Assembly: GCA_038751255.1 (NCBI GenBank)
Contig: JBCDGN010000006.1
Span: 1-64,000 of the forward strand
From: JANSYP01 sp038751255
Lineage (GTDB): Bacteria; Pseudomonadota; Alphaproteobacteria; Rhodobacterales; Rhodobacteraceae
DNA length: 64,000 bases
Direction of reading: 5' to 3'
Part shown: positions 42,162 to 51,110 of the stretch, in pieces
How positions within the stretch are numbered: the first letter of the stretch is position 1
Layout: the number at the start of each line of letters is the position of its first letter
Program-made: the position numbers and the translations under genes
Notes under the pieces: generated by a model
What the model was told of the DNA's origin: nothing
The model's database searches: none
What the model saw: the letters and a program-made list of their open reading frames with translations, nothing else

Positions 42162-43009
42162 AAGATCACACGGTGCTCGGCCTGGCCAGGTCCCATATTT
42201 TCAAGAAAGAAAACACAGCCCGCATCTGGCAATGGGGCGCGGTCAGATTTCGCTGCCGAGGTACAAAAGAGCGTGGTCAAGTCCGGGCCGCCGAACGCGG
42301 GACACGTGCTGTTGGCGGCAGGAATGTCAATGGTCCGCAAAAGACGCCCATCCAGATCATACTGCGCCACCCGACCGACCCCCCATTTCGCGATCCAGAA
42401 CGTGCCATCGGCTGCCGTCACGGCCCCATCGGGATGCAGCCCATCCTGGGTCAGATCGAGCCAAGGTTCTGGATCGCCAACCGGCCAGCCATCTTTTTCC
42501 GACAAGCGCACCCGCTGCACGATCTGTGTTTTGGTGTCGGCAAAATAAGCCCAGAGCCCATCTGGCGAAAAACATGCCGCGTTGCTGACATAGATCCCAC
42601 CAAAGAGTTTGCGCAACTCGCCCTTGTAGTAGCGATAAAAACTACCCTCCGGCGCATCCTCGCTGATCTTCAGCGTGCCGATCCAGAACCCACCATAGGG
42701 GTCCGCGCGCCCATCATTCGAACGGTTTTGCGGCAGGTTAGGTTCGAGCGACACCACCGGTTCTTGTGCCCCGGTGGACAATGACAGCTGGATCAGGGCG
42801 TGCTGGGTCGCCACAAGCAGGTGATCCGCATCGATCCAACCGAGCGCTGATGGCATCGCGTCAAACCGCCAATCGCTGGCGGTTTCGCCTGCGCGGCTGA
42901 GAATCTTGTGGCCAAAGATATCGACCCAGAAAAGTTCCTGTCGTTCCGGGTGCCAAAGCGGCCCTTCGCCCAAAAGACAGCGCCGGTCGTCGTAAAGATG
43001 CGCTCTCAT
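42158..43009 (-). CDS. SMP-30/gluconolactonase-family lactonase
   Basis: A 283-residue six-bladed beta-propeller lactonase, with the typical start LLGEGPLWHPERQELFWVDI (metal-binding Glu15), then NRSNDGRADPYGGFWIGT and NAACFSPDGLWAYFADT. Enzymes of this group hydrolyse sugar lactones. The neighbours suggest that the substrate is galactono-1,4-lactone, made by the sugar dehydrogenase at 44515. It has ATGA overlaps with the genes on both sides. Confidence 0.92.
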   Translation of the reverse strand: MRAHLYDDRRCLLGEGPLWHPERQELFWVDIFGHKILSRAGETASDWRFDAMPSALGWIDADHLLVATQHALIQLSLSTGAQEPVVSLEPNLPQNRSNDGRADPYGGFWIGTLKISEDAPEGSFYRYYKGELRKLFGGIYVSNAACFSPDGLWAYFADTKTQIVQRVRLSEKDGWPVGDPEPWLDLTQDGLHPDGAVTAADGTFWIAKWGVGRVAQYDLDGRLLRTIDIPAANSTCPAFGGPDLTTLFCTSAAKSDRAPLPDAGCVFFLENMGPGQAEHRVIL

Positions 43010-43611
43010 GCCGTCACCGCCGCGTCATAGGCCTCTACAATGATCTTTGCCTTTCGCGCGATTGAGGCAGCATCGTCGCCCGGACTGTAGAGCGCCGATC
43101 CGATCCCAAATCCGTCTGCAGAGGCTGAAATCCATTCGCGAAAGTTTTCAGGCCCGGCCCCGCCGACGGCGAAAACCTTGGTCCCTGGGGGCAAAACGGC
43201 ACGGATCGCTTTCAACCCCGATGGACCCGCCATGCTCCCGGGGAAAAGCTTTAGTCCCGTTGCCCCGGCCTTTAGCGCCGTGAAGGCCTCGCTTGGCGTG
43301 AAGATGCCGGGCCAAGACGCCATCCCTGATGCGATAGTTGCTGCGATAACCTCGGGATCCGCATTGGGTGACACGATCAAAGTGCCGCCCGCTGCCTTGA
43401 CCTCTGCAACCTCACTCACCGTGAGAACCGTGCCTGCACCAATGACCGCTTGCTCGCCAAAATGTGCTGCCATGGCGGCGATGCTCTCCATCGGATCGGG
43501 AGAGTTCATGGGCACCTCGATCTGGGTGATCCCAGCACTGATGAGCGCCTCGGTCACCGGAAGAGCCTCAGCCGGGGTGATGCCCCGAAGGATGGCGATC
43601 AGCGGTCTCAT
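43006..43611 (-). CDS. dgoA: 2-dehydro-3-deoxy-6-phosphogalactonate aldolase
   Basis: A 201-residue class I aldolase of the KDPG/KDPGal family. The Schiff-base Lys is Lys121 in GATGLKLFPGS, and the catalytic Glu is Glu32 in IEVPMNSP. The PMNSPDP segment and GVFGxK-like VFAVGGAGPENF region favour the galactonate branch over KDPG. It splits KDPGal into pyruvate and glyceraldehyde 3-phosphate, the last step of the De Ley-Doudoroff route. Confidence 0.93.
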   Translation of the reverse strand: MRPLIAILRGITPAEALPVTEALISAGITQIEVPMNSPDPMESIAAMAAHFGEQAVIGAGTVLTVSEVAEVKAAGGTLIVSPNADPEVIAATIASGMASWPGIFTPSEAFTALKAGATGLKLFPGSMAGPSGLKAIRAVLPPGTKVFAVGGAGPENFREWISASADGFGIGSALYSPGDDAASIARKAKIIVEAYDAAVTA

Positions 43612-44510
43612 GGCACAGTATCCTTCACCGTCTCAAAGGCCGCGCGGAGCCCGCGGAGGCTCATTTCTGATCCATCCACGCGGATCGGCGCAACGCCTTG
43701 GGCCCGCAGCGCTGTGAGATAGGGCGCTGAGCTTGCTTCAGACCCGATCACCGCAACCGACTGACCCAGCCAATAGGGTTTGGCCGCCGCCAATTCAGCA
43801 CCGATCAGCAACCCCGAAAGCCGTGCGCGGGCCACCGCACCGCCGGTGCCTTCCAAAAGATCAGAGGCGCGAAGGCTGAAAAGCTCTGATGCCAGACGTT
43901 CAGGACGCGAGAGTGTGATATCTAGCCCCTCGGAAAACCCTGTCTCGTCCCAACCGCTCGTGGCCACGGAATGGCGCAGCACCGTTGCATCGGCGAGACA
44001 GGCGAAAAGCTCGCCGGTCATAAAGGTACGAAAGCTCACCACTTCCCCGGCCGAAACATGCGCCCATTTGCTATGGGTGCCGGGCAGGCAAATCACCCCA
44101 TCGAAATCGGGCGTCATGGCCTGAAACCCAGCGATCTGGGTTTCCTCGCCACGCATCACATCCGCAGGGCTGGTCTGTTTCAACCCAGGGATGATCCAAA
44201 CCCTCAGACGCTGGTCTTTTGTGGTCGCGCGCGCCATAGCCGCAGCGAGCGGCTCAGATGGTACGGCGGCATAGGGCGCTTCCGACCAGCCTTGCCGAGA
44301 CCCCACCATGCCGCAAGCGATTACCGGTGTTTGACGCTGATCGCTAAGCCAATCACCCACCAGATCCAGAAGCGCAGGCTCAAAATCGTCACGCGTCAAC
44401 TGGCCCATACCGCGGTCCGATCGGGCTTCTTTCAACGGAACGTCATTTTGGTCCGCCATCGCCCAAACCCGCAATCGCGAGGTGCCCCAATCGACAGCGA
44501 TCCAATCCAT
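43608..44510 (-). CDS. dgoK: 2-dehydro-3-deoxygalactonokinase
   Basis: A 300-residue ASKHA-fold sugar kinase. The N-terminal phosphate loop is DWIAVDWGTSRLRVWA, and the family blocks VIACGMVGSRQGW and LPGTHSKWAHV are intact. It phosphorylates 2-dehydro-3-deoxygalactonate to KDPGal, the substrate of the aldolase encoded next. The overlap with dgoA is ATGA. Confidence 0.94.
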   Translation of the reverse strand: MDWIAVDWGTSRLRVWAMADQNDVPLKEARSDRGMGQLTRDDFEPALLDLVGDWLSDQRQTPVIACGMVGSRQGWSEAPYAAVPSEPLAAAMARATTKDQRLRVWIIPGLKQTSPADVMRGEETQIAGFQAMTPDFDGVICLPGTHSKWAHVSAGEVVSFRTFMTGELFACLADATVLRHSVATSGWDETGFSEGLDITLSRPERLASELFSLRASDLLEGTGGAVARARLSGLLIGAELAAAKPYWLGQSVAVIGSEASSAPYLTALRAQGVAPIRVDGSEMSLRGLRAAFETVKDTVP

Positions 44511-44514
44511 CAGA

Positions 44515-45285
44515 TTATCCCGTTACAACCACGCCACCGTCGATCACGAGCGCCTGACCTGTCATCATCCGCGAGGCATCAGAGGCAAGAAAAAGCGTTC
44601 CGCCCACGAGGTCTTGGGGATCGAGCGTTTCCTTGAGGCACTGGCGCTCCAGATGCTCTGCCAGCGCGGCGTCTGTGACCCAGAGATCTCGTTGTTTCTG
44701 CGTCATCACCCAGCCCGGTGCGATGGCGTTCACCCGTACCTTATCGGGGCCAAGCTCGCGCGCCAGGCTGCGTGTTAGCCCGTTGATGCCAGAGTTTGCC
44801 GCGGTGTAGATTGGGTAGCCAGCATTGCCCATCATATAGCTGATCGACGTATAGTTGATGATCGACCCGCCACCGGCCTCACGCATCATCGGCGCAGCCG
44901 CTTGGGCAGCGAAAAAATATGCCTTGAGGTTGATCGCGATCATCCGGTCCCAATAGTCTTCGTCAGCCTCATGCAGCCCGTGACGTTGGTCATTGGCCGC
45001 GTTGTTCACCAAGACTTGTACCGGGCCATTTGAGGCTCCGGCTTCAACGATCGATGCCTGAAGCGCCGAGATATCCGTGATGTCGCATTGGATGAAGCGG
45101 GGTCGATTGCCGGTCTGTTCTGCCATCTCAGTGACGAAATCGCTTGCGTCCGAGCGCTGAACAAATGTCACCTTCGCACCATGCCGAAGGAACCCCTCGG
45201 TCAGCGCCGCGCCAATGCCAGAGCCACCTCCGGTAATGAACACCGAAACGCCGTCCAGGTCGTGATAGATTGGCAAACTGGTCAT
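44515..45285 (-). CDS. SDR-family dehydrogenase, likely galactose 1-dehydrogenase
   Basis: A 256-residue classical short-chain dehydrogenase. NAD(P)-binding motif TGGGSGIG (18-25), NNAAND, active-site Ser in INYTSISYM and Tyr in YPIYTAANSGING. The usual YxxxK Lys is replaced by Asn (YTAAN), which is unusual for a catalytic SDR though it recurs in some sugar-dehydrogenase-like members, as far as I recall. In this operon it should oxidise galactose to galactonolactone. Arabinose or fucose are alternatives. It lies 4 bases before dgoK. Confidence 0.85.
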   Translation of the reverse strand: MTSLPIYHDLDGVSVFITGGGSGIGAALTEGFLRHGAKVTFVQRSDASDFVTEMAEQTGNRPRFIQCDITDISALQASIVEAGASNGPVQVLVNNAANDQRHGLHEADEDYWDRMIAINLKAYFFAAQAAAPMMREAGGGSIINYTSISYMMGNAGYPIYTAANSGINGLTRSLARELGPDKVRVNAIAPGWVMTQKQRDLWVTDAALAEHLERQCLKETLDPQDLVGGTLFLASDASRMMTGQALVIDGGVVVTG

Positions 45286-45327
45286 GTGAGGGCTCCCCCG
45301 ATAGCTTTATGTCGACGGTTTGGCCGT

Positions 45328-46689
45328 CTAAGCAGCTTTGCGACTACGCGCCCAATCGGGCACCCAATCGCCATGGGCCGCGAGCAGATCAGTCACCAAA
45401 TGTCTGATCTGGCGCAGGTCCAATTCCGCGGCAGTATGTGGATCGAACATGGCGGCGTGATAGATATGCTCCACATTCTCCTCCATGAGCGCCCGAACAA
45501 CGAGTTCCTGCACGTTGATCTGGCTCCGCATTAGCGCGATCAGTTGGGTCGGGATGTCTTCAACGATGACTGGCTGCACACCATTATGATCCACCAGGCA
45601 AGGTGTCTCAACTGCCGCCCCCAGGGGCAACTGCGGGATCTGACCGGTGTTGGGCAGATTGCCATAGATGCGGATCGGTTGGTCCGTGACCATGGACTCC
45701 ATCAGATCAGCGGCAAATTCATGGCTTTCTTCTGTGCCTAAAATCTCGGACGGATTGGCGCCGGGCGCCCGCAACTCTGCAGCACGCGATCGCCATGCGG
45801 CCACTTGTTCGACGCAACGCTTGGGATACTCGTCAAGTGGCACACCAAACTCGGCGATCAGATCCTCGCGGCCGTTTTTGATGAACCAAGGAACATATTC
45901 TGCAAAATGCTCTGAGCTTTCGGTGCAGAAATAGCCCAAATGCTCCATCACTTCGTAGCGGACTTTGTTTCCACAGCGCTCATGAAACAGCGGACCCTTC
46001 GGCAATTGGCCCCTGCGATAGCCATCGCGAAGCGCTGGGTAGAGATCACGGCCCTGATGGGTGATTTCCAGGAAAAACGCCACATGGTTCACGCCCGCCA
46101 CCAGATAGCGTAATTCATCCTGAGGCAGGTTCAAATCATGCGCAAACTCCACAAGCGTGTTTTGCACCGAGTGGCAGAGCCCGACCTGCTTCACCTGAGG
46201 ATAGCGCGCCGATAGCGCCCAGGTATTGATCGCCATCGGGTTGACATATTGCAACATGATCGCATCGGGGCAGAGCCGTGCCATATCCTCGGCTACCGCC
46301 CAAAGATGTGGCACGGTGCGCAACCCCCGCATGATGCCGCCAACCCCCAAAGTATCTGCTATGGTTTGGCGCAGCCCATAAGCTTTGGGTACCTCGAAAT
46401 CAGTGATGGTGCAGGGATCATACCCACCGATCTGGAAGGCCGTGACCACAAAATCTGCGCCATCGAGCGCCGCAGCGCGCTCGGTCGTTGTGCTGACCTT
46501 TGCGCCGGTTCCCATCGCAGCCACCAAGCTCCGCGCGACCAGAGCGCTTTCTTCGAGCCGCCCAGCATCGATGTCCATCAGAGCGATCTCAGCATCCGCA
46601 AGCGCAGGTTTATGCAGCGCATCGCCAATGATGTTTTTCATAAAGATCGTCGAGCCAGCTCCGACAAAAGCGATCTTAGGGACACTCAT
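45328..46689 (-). CDS. melA: GH4 alpha-galactosidase
   Basis: A 453-residue NAD- and metal-dependent family 4 glycosidase. NAD site VGAGSTIF (9-16), metal ligand Cys172 in GLCHSVQ and His202 in GVNHVAFF, as in MelA-type alpha-galactosidases. It cleaves melibiose-type alpha-galactosides in the cytoplasm, feeding galactose into the same pathway as the GH42 enzyme. It overlaps the upstream permease gene by ATGA. Confidence 0.93.
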   Translation of the reverse strand: MSVPKIAFVGAGSTIFMKNIIGDALHKPALADAEIALMDIDAGRLEESALVARSLVAAMGTGAKVSTTTERAAALDGADFVVTAFQIGGYDPCTITDFEVPKAYGLRQTIADTLGVGGIMRGLRTVPHLWAVAEDMARLCPDAIMLQYVNPMAINTWALSARYPQVKQVGLCHSVQNTLVEFAHDLNLPQDELRYLVAGVNHVAFFLEITHQGRDLYPALRDGYRRGQLPKGPLFHERCGNKVRYEVMEHLGYFCTESSEHFAEYVPWFIKNGREDLIAEFGVPLDEYPKRCVEQVAAWRSRAAELRAPGANPSEILGTEESHEFAADLMESMVTDQPIRIYGNLPNTGQIPQLPLGAAVETPCLVDHNGVQPVIVEDIPTQLIALMRSQINVQELVVRALMEENVEHIYHAAMFDPHTAAELDLRQIRHLVTDLLAAHGDWVPDWARSRKAA

Positions 46690-47534
46690 TTCACAGCTCC
46701 TAGTGTCAGCCCGGCGATGAAATGCTTTTGCATAAGGAAGAACATCGCCACAGGCGGGAGGGCAGCGACAATGCTGCCAGCACTCATGAGGTTATAGGCG
46801 GCGCGATACTGCGCGTTAAAGCTGGTGATCCCCGCGGTAACCGGTTGGCTCTCGACCCCTTGGGTCAGCACGATCGCCCAAAAATAGTCGTTCCAGATGA
46901 AGGTGAAGATCAGGACCGACAGCGCAGCGATGGCAGGTTTCATCAGCGGCAAGACGATGTACCAAAAGATCCGCCATTCCGCCACGCCTTCGACCCTTGC
47001 GGCCTCGATCAGCTCGTGCGGCAGGGCGCGAATGAAGTTCCGCATAAAGAGGGTGCAGAACCCGGTCTGAAAGGCAACATGGAACAGCACCAAACCCATC
47101 TTCGTGTTATAGAGCCCCATCTGCAGGGTCAGGTCGCGCACTGGCACCATGAGGATCTGAAACGGCACGAAGTTGCCCGCGATGAACATGAAAAAGATCA
47201 AAAGGTTGCCACGGAAGCGATAGACGCCCAGAGCAAAGCCCGTCAGGCAGGACAGCGCCACGGCGCCGATCACGGTGGGCACGGTGATGAACACGGAATT
47301 CAGCAGATACCGCGGCATGTCCGAGCCCGCAAAAACAAGCCCATAATTGGTCAAACCCTCGAAACTGGATGGCCAACCCCAATAGTTGCCCTGGGCGAAA
47401 TCGGCATCGGGTTTGATTGAAAAGACCGCTACAGCGATCAATGGCAAGAGCCACAAGATCAGAGCCAGCGGCAAAAGCGTCTGGTAGCCGACTCGGACAG
47501 AGGGAGTTGATTTGGCGATCGGAGCAGGAAACAT
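46686..47534 (-). CDS. sugar ABC permease (MalG/UgpE-like)
   Basis: A 282-residue permease with six helices and the EAA loop LIEAARVEGVAEWRIFWYIVLP. It belongs to the CUT1 carbohydrate family (SLPLALILWLLPL-type start). It forms the channel with the permease at 47884, with an unrelated MmcQ/YjbR gene between them. It probably imports alpha- and/or beta-galactosides. Confidence 0.92.
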   Translation of the reverse strand: MFPAPIAKSTPSVRVGYQTLLPLALILWLLPLIAVAVFSIKPDADFAQGNYWGWPSSFEGLTNYGLVFAGSDMPRYLLNSVFITVPTVIGAVALSCLTGFALGVYRFRGNLLIFFMFIAGNFVPFQILMVPVRDLTLQMGLYNTKMGLVLFHVAFQTGFCTLFMRNFIRALPHELIEAARVEGVAEWRIFWYIVLPLMKPAIAALSVLIFTFIWNDYFWAIVLTQGVESQPVTAGITSFNAQYRAAYNLMSAGSIVAALPPVAMFFLMQKHFIAGLTLGAVK

Positions 47535-47887
47535 CAGTCAGTCTCTCTTGGCGATAACGTCGCTTGAAGTTTTTTCGGCAGTTTCGATCGGATCAGATCG
47601 TAGGATCGGGTGAGGCGAAACCGGATTTCTTCGGGCTCGGTTTCCTCCGGCAGAAGCACCCAACTGCGATGGAAGTAAGGGGCTTTGATCCCAACACCGG
47701 TCTCGATCAGCATCTGCGCTGTTTCGACATCGGCGCATTTGACCGAGACACCTGCTCCGGCCGAACCGATGCAGGCGAACATCTTGTCGCCCACTTTCCA
47801 CGCGTCATGCCCGCCCCCCCAAGGATCGGATTTCTCCGCCCCTGGGAGGCCAATGCAAATCGCGTCGATCTGGGCGCGAAAGCTCAT
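47534..47887 (-). CDS. MmcQ/YjbR-family protein
   Basis: A 117-residue protein starting at ATG 47887, which overlaps the permease stop (ATGA). It has the YjbR pattern: CIGLPGAEKSDPWGG, WKVGDKMFACIG, VSVKCADVE and the APYFHRSWVLLPE block. These small proteins resemble double-wing DNA-binding proteins but their role is not established. It sits between the two permease genes of the sugar importer, sharing one base with the next gene. Whether it is a regulator or a passenger is not clear. Confidence 0.85.
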   Translation of the reverse strand: MSFRAQIDAICIGLPGAEKSDPWGGGHDAWKVGDKMFACIGSAGAGVSVKCADVETAQMLIETGVGIKAPYFHRSWVLLPEETEPEEIRFRLTRSYDLIRSKLPKKLQATLSPRETD

Positions 47888-48810
47888 CTGTGGCCCTTCT
47901 CGTCTTGGTACATGGACCAAAGGAAATAGGCGATGAAGCAGAGCATGATCAGGAACAGAACAACCGCAATCGCAGCGCCATAGCCCCCGCGGAACCCGTA
48001 TTCCGACAACTCGACCTCGAACCGGTAGAAGCTGAGGACGCGGCTTTCTCCGAAGGGCCCGCCATTTGTCATGATCGAGATCAGATCAAAGCTTCTCAGC
48101 GCCCCGATGATGGTCACGACAAAGGCGATGAAGGTTGCCGGGCGAAGTTGCGGCAGGACCACATACCAAAGCATCTTCCAGCCTTTGGCGCCGTCCAACC
48201 GCCCGGCCTCGATCTGCTCGGGGTCAACGGCATTCAGCCCGGTCAGATATAAGATCATGCAATAGGCCGTCTGCGGCCAGAGACCGGCGAAAATGATGCC
48301 ATAGGTAACATAGCGCTCGTCACCCAGCACATTGAACGGTCCTAGCCCAAACGGCTCCACCAACGCGTTCAAAAGCCCAAAAGTAGGGTCGTAAAACCAG
48401 GTGAAAACGAGGCCCACGACCACTTGGCTGATCACGAAAGGAAAGAAAAACAGAGACTTGTAGAGCCGGATTCCAAATACAGTTTGGTTGAGAAACAGCG
48501 CAATGAACAGCCCTGCTGGGATCGCCAGCAGATACATGATTAACCAGATTAAATTGTTGCGGAGCGAAACGTAGAAGGCGTCGTCCCAATAGAGCTCTTC
48601 GTAATTGCTCAGTCCCACATATTCGGCAGCACCCAAGCCATCCCAATCATAGAGTGAGACGTTAAAACTGTCGAAGATCGGGAAGATCACATAGACACAG
48701 AAGAACAAAACCCCGGGCGCTAAGAACAGCGCTGGCGTGATGGTTCGCTGGTTTCGGTGCCACCAACTGGCGTCTTCGCCCATGGCATAGCTTGCAGATG
48801 CGTCGCTCAT
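47884..48810 (-). CDS. sugar ABC permease (MalF/UgpA-like)
   Basis: A 308-residue permease of the CUT1 class with six main helices, beginning at ~residue 25 (ALFLAPGVLFFCVYVIFPIF). The EAA-type loop is IEAGRLDGAKGWKMLWYVVLP. It is separated from the upstream binding-protein gene by 103 bases with two strong hairpins. Confidence 0.92.
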   Translation of the reverse strand: MSDASASYAMGEDASWWHRNQRTITPALFLAPGVLFFCVYVIFPIFDSFNVSLYDWDGLGAAEYVGLSNYEELYWDDAFYVSLRNNLIWLIMYLLAIPAGLFIALFLNQTVFGIRLYKSLFFFPFVISQVVVGLVFTWFYDPTFGLLNALVEPFGLGPFNVLGDERYVTYGIIFAGLWPQTAYCMILYLTGLNAVDPEQIEAGRLDGAKGWKMLWYVVLPQLRPATFIAFVVTIIGALRSFDLISIMTNGGPFGESRVLSFYRFEVELSEYGFRGGYGAAIAVVLFLIMLCFIAYFLWSMYQDEKGHR

Positions 48811-48842
48811 AGCCGCTCATTTCCGTTCATAGGGGATGAGGA

Positions 48843-48870
48843 GGCTTGGCCCGCGCAAGCGGGCAAAGCC
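48843..48870 (-). other. GNRA-capped intercistronic hairpin, downstream of sugar-binding-protein gene
   Basis: GGCTT-G-GCCCGC (48843-48854), loop GCAA, then GCGGGC-A-AAGCC (48859-48870): eleven base pairs with one mismatch. It lies between the binding-protein gene and its first permease gene, with no T-run. It probably stabilises or differentially processes the binding-protein mRNA. Confidence 0.65.
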
Positions 48871-48878
48871 AGGCGTTG

Positions 48879-48909
48879 GGTCCGGGGTCCGATGTCGGGC
48901 CCCGGGACC
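48879..48909 (-). other. second intercistronic hairpin just after the sugar-binding-protein stop
   Basis: GGTCCGGGG (48879-48887) pairs with CCCCGG-G-ACC (48900-48909), with one bulged base. It starts four bases after the stop codon of the binding-protein gene (on the minus strand). Together with the hairpin at 48843-48870 it makes a strong 3' barrier to exonucleases. Confidence 0.6.
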
Positions 48910-48913
48910 GACG

Positions 48914-50170
48914 TCAGTAGATGCGCTGACGGGCGCGTTCTAGACGATCCAGGATGCGGTCGAGATTATCTGGGCGCACCATGAACTCTTGGAAGCCTTC
49001 CATCGCAACTTTTGCCATCTCCGCTGGCGCATCACGGTCAAAGAACTGCGCAATCCCGCCAGGGCTGTTGGAGGACAGAACCTCAAAGCCTTTGATCAGG
49101 AACTTGTCGTCATCGACAGAGCTTTGAGAATTCACCGGGAGCTGACCCAATGCATCACCACCATTGATCAGCGTCTGGTTCTCTGGCGTGACCACCCACC
49201 GCAGGAACGCGCGCGCGGCTTCCTTGTTCTCGGCGTTTGCCGGAATGTGGAAAGTGTCGGTCGGCGCGTCTTCCGCCATTTCGACAGACCCGCTGATTGA
49301 CGGGAACTGGTAGTAGTCAAGCTTGCTGTCGTCGAGACCAGCCTCGCGCAGCGGTGCCACTGCGAAGTTCCCCATCAGATAGGCCGCTGCGTCGCCCTGA
49401 ACCATGAAGGGCAGCGCTTCCTGCCAGCTATAAGCGGTGTGGTTGTCGATGAAGGCTTCCATATCGATCAACTCACGCCAATTGGCGAAGGTCTGACGAA
49501 CGCCGTCATCGGTCCAAGGGATCTCTCCCGCGGTCAGCTTCATGTGGTAATCGTAACCGTTGGTCCGCATGTTGAGATAGTCGAACCACCCGCCAGCGGT
49601 CCAAAGAAACTTGGTCCCGATGGTGAAGCACTTCACGCCATTGTCGAGGAGAGTTTGACAGTTGGACTTAAAGCTTTCCCAATCGGTGGGTTCTTCGAGC
49701 CCATATTCGGCATAGATGTCAGGACGATAGTAAACGCCCCACTGGTAGTAAGTATAGGGCACGCCCCACTGCTTACCGTCCATGGTCATCGCGCTTTTCG
49801 TGGATGCAAGCTGCTCGCTGACGGTGTCATCCCAAACATCGGACACGTCTTCGAAAAGACCCGCTTCGACATAGGGGGCCATGCGGTTACCAGCATACCA
49901 GTTGGCAACATCTGGCGGGTTGGCTGTCAGAAAGTTCCGGATCTGGGTCTTATAGGCTTCCCGATCGATCGTGGTCAGCTCAATGTTCAGGTCAGGGTGC
50001 AGCGCACCAAAGCGCTCTACCATGCCTTCCATCACCGTCCGCGGCGCCGGGTTTGACATGTCCGAGAAGATAATCAAATCGCCCGAGAGCTTTTTGTCAT
50101 CATCCGCAAGCGCTGGCGCCACCAACGCAGTAGACGCCCCCAGCAGAGTTGCCAGTGTCAAGTTTCGCAT
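48914..50170 (-). CDS. sugar ABC substrate-binding protein
   Basis: A 418-residue periplasmic protein of the CUT1 (family 1) class. The signal peptide is residues ~1-22 (LLGASTALVAPALADD). Family features are WYAGNRMAPYVEAGLFEDVSD and FMVQGDAAAYLMGNFAVAPL. A GGGAGGAA ribosome site precedes ATG 50170. It is the first gene of the galactoside operon, divergent from the IclR regulator. Context suggests galactosides as ligand. Confidence 0.92.
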   Translation of the reverse strand: MRNLTLATLLGASTALVAPALADDDKKLSGDLIIFSDMSNPAPRTVMEGMVERFGALHPDLNIELTTIDREAYKTQIRNFLTANPPDVANWYAGNRMAPYVEAGLFEDVSDVWDDTVSEQLASTKSAMTMDGKQWGVPYTYYQWGVYYRPDIYAEYGLEEPTDWESFKSNCQTLLDNGVKCFTIGTKFLWTAGGWFDYLNMRTNGYDYHMKLTAGEIPWTDDGVRQTFANWRELIDMEAFIDNHTAYSWQEALPFMVQGDAAAYLMGNFAVAPLREAGLDDSKLDYYQFPSISGSVEMAEDAPTDTFHIPANAENKEAARAFLRWVVTPENQTLINGGDALGQLPVNSQSSVDDDKFLIKGFEVLSSNSPGGIAQFFDRDAPAEMAKVAMEGFQEFMVRPDNLDRILDRLERARQRIY

Positions 50171-50188
50171 TTACTTCCTCCCAGTAAG

Positions 50189-50205
50189 TTTCAATATTCG
50201 AAACT
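50189..50205. promoter_or_regulatory. candidate IclR operator
   Basis: GTTTC-AATATTC-GAAAC is a perfect five-base inverted repeat with a seven-base spacer. It lies in the 76-base gap between the binding-protein gene and the IclR regulator. A further half-site-like GTTGAAAT follows at ~50218. IclR proteins bind partial palindromes of about this size. Binding is inferred. Confidence 0.5.
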
Positions 50206-50246
50206 CTGTTTTACATGTTGAAATGATAGCACCGAATCTGGTTAGT

Positions 50247-51110
50247 ATGTCAACAGCGGATCCAAGGGAGGGACCGGTGCCGGAAGATGAAAGCCATCGC
50301 GGCAAGGATGGAACGGTCGGAAAAGCGCTCGACGTGCTTGACCAGGTCGCGGCCTATGGTCGGCCTGTGCGTTTCACCGATGTGCTGAGTGATAGCTCTT
50401 ATCCCAAGGGCACGCTCTATCGCTTGATCCAAGTCCTGCGCAGCCAAGGCATGCTGGACTACGACCCGCAAAGTCAAACCTATCGGCTAGGTGGGCGTCT
50501 GGTGCGGTTGGCCCATGCCGCTTGGCAACAGTTTTCACTGGCCCCTCTCGCCCGACCTTATCTTGATCACATCAGCACAGAGACAGGTCTGACTGTCCAT
50601 CTCGCGCAGCTCGATCACGGGCAGGTGCTCTATGTCGACAAGCGCACGCCCCGCGCTCAGGTGGAGATGTTTTCCCAAGCGGGAAAGGTCGGTCCCGCCT
50701 ATTGCACCGGCGTGGGCAAAGCGATGTTGGCCTATCTCGGGGCGGAAGAGGCTGACCATGTCATTCGCCTGCAAAGCTTCCACCGTCACACCGCCGGCAC
50801 CCTCACAAACGCCGACGCCCTGGTGAGAGAACTTGCCGATATCCGCACCCAAGGCGTGTCCTTTGACCGCGAAGAACACGAGCCCGGCATCATCTGTGCC
50901 GCAGTGCCGATCCTTGACGCGTCAGAGCATGTTCTGGGCGCTGTCTCGGTCACTGGAACGACCCATCATACCACCCTCACAGCGCTCGAAGCGCATGTGC
51001 CACTACTGAAATCAAGCGCGGCGGCGATCGCCGCGGAAGCACAAAATTGGCGATTTCCAAGCCAATCAGACACCGCATCAAGGGGAGAGCCATGTCAGGA
51101 GTTACACTGA
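50247..51110 (+). CDS. IclR-family transcriptional regulator
   Basis: About 287 residues from ATG 50247 (ATG 50223 is also possible). N-terminal winged helix (~20-80: GKALDVLDQVAAYGRP, SYPKGTLYRLIQVLRSQG) and IclR effector domain (~90-270: LAQLDHGQVLYVDKR, YCTGVGKAMLAYLG, EHEPGIICAAVPI). It probably responds to a galactose-pathway intermediate and controls the divergent operon. It overlaps the downstream ATPase gene by 19 bases, so the regulator and ATPase are co-transcribed. Confidence 0.92.
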   Translation: MSTADPREGPVPEDESHRGKDGTVGKALDVLDQVAAYGRPVRFTDVLSDSSYPKGTLYRLIQVLRSQGMLDYDPQSQTYRLGGRLVRLAHAAWQQFSLAPLARPYLDHISTETGLTVHLAQLDHGQVLYVDKRTPRAQVEMFSQAGKVGPAYCTGVGKAMLAYLGAEEADHVIRLQSFHRHTAGTLTNADALVRELADIRTQGVSFDREEHEPGIICAAVPILDASEHVLGAVSVTGTTHHTTLTALEAHVPLLKSSAAAIAAEAQNWRFPSQSDTASRGEPCQELH

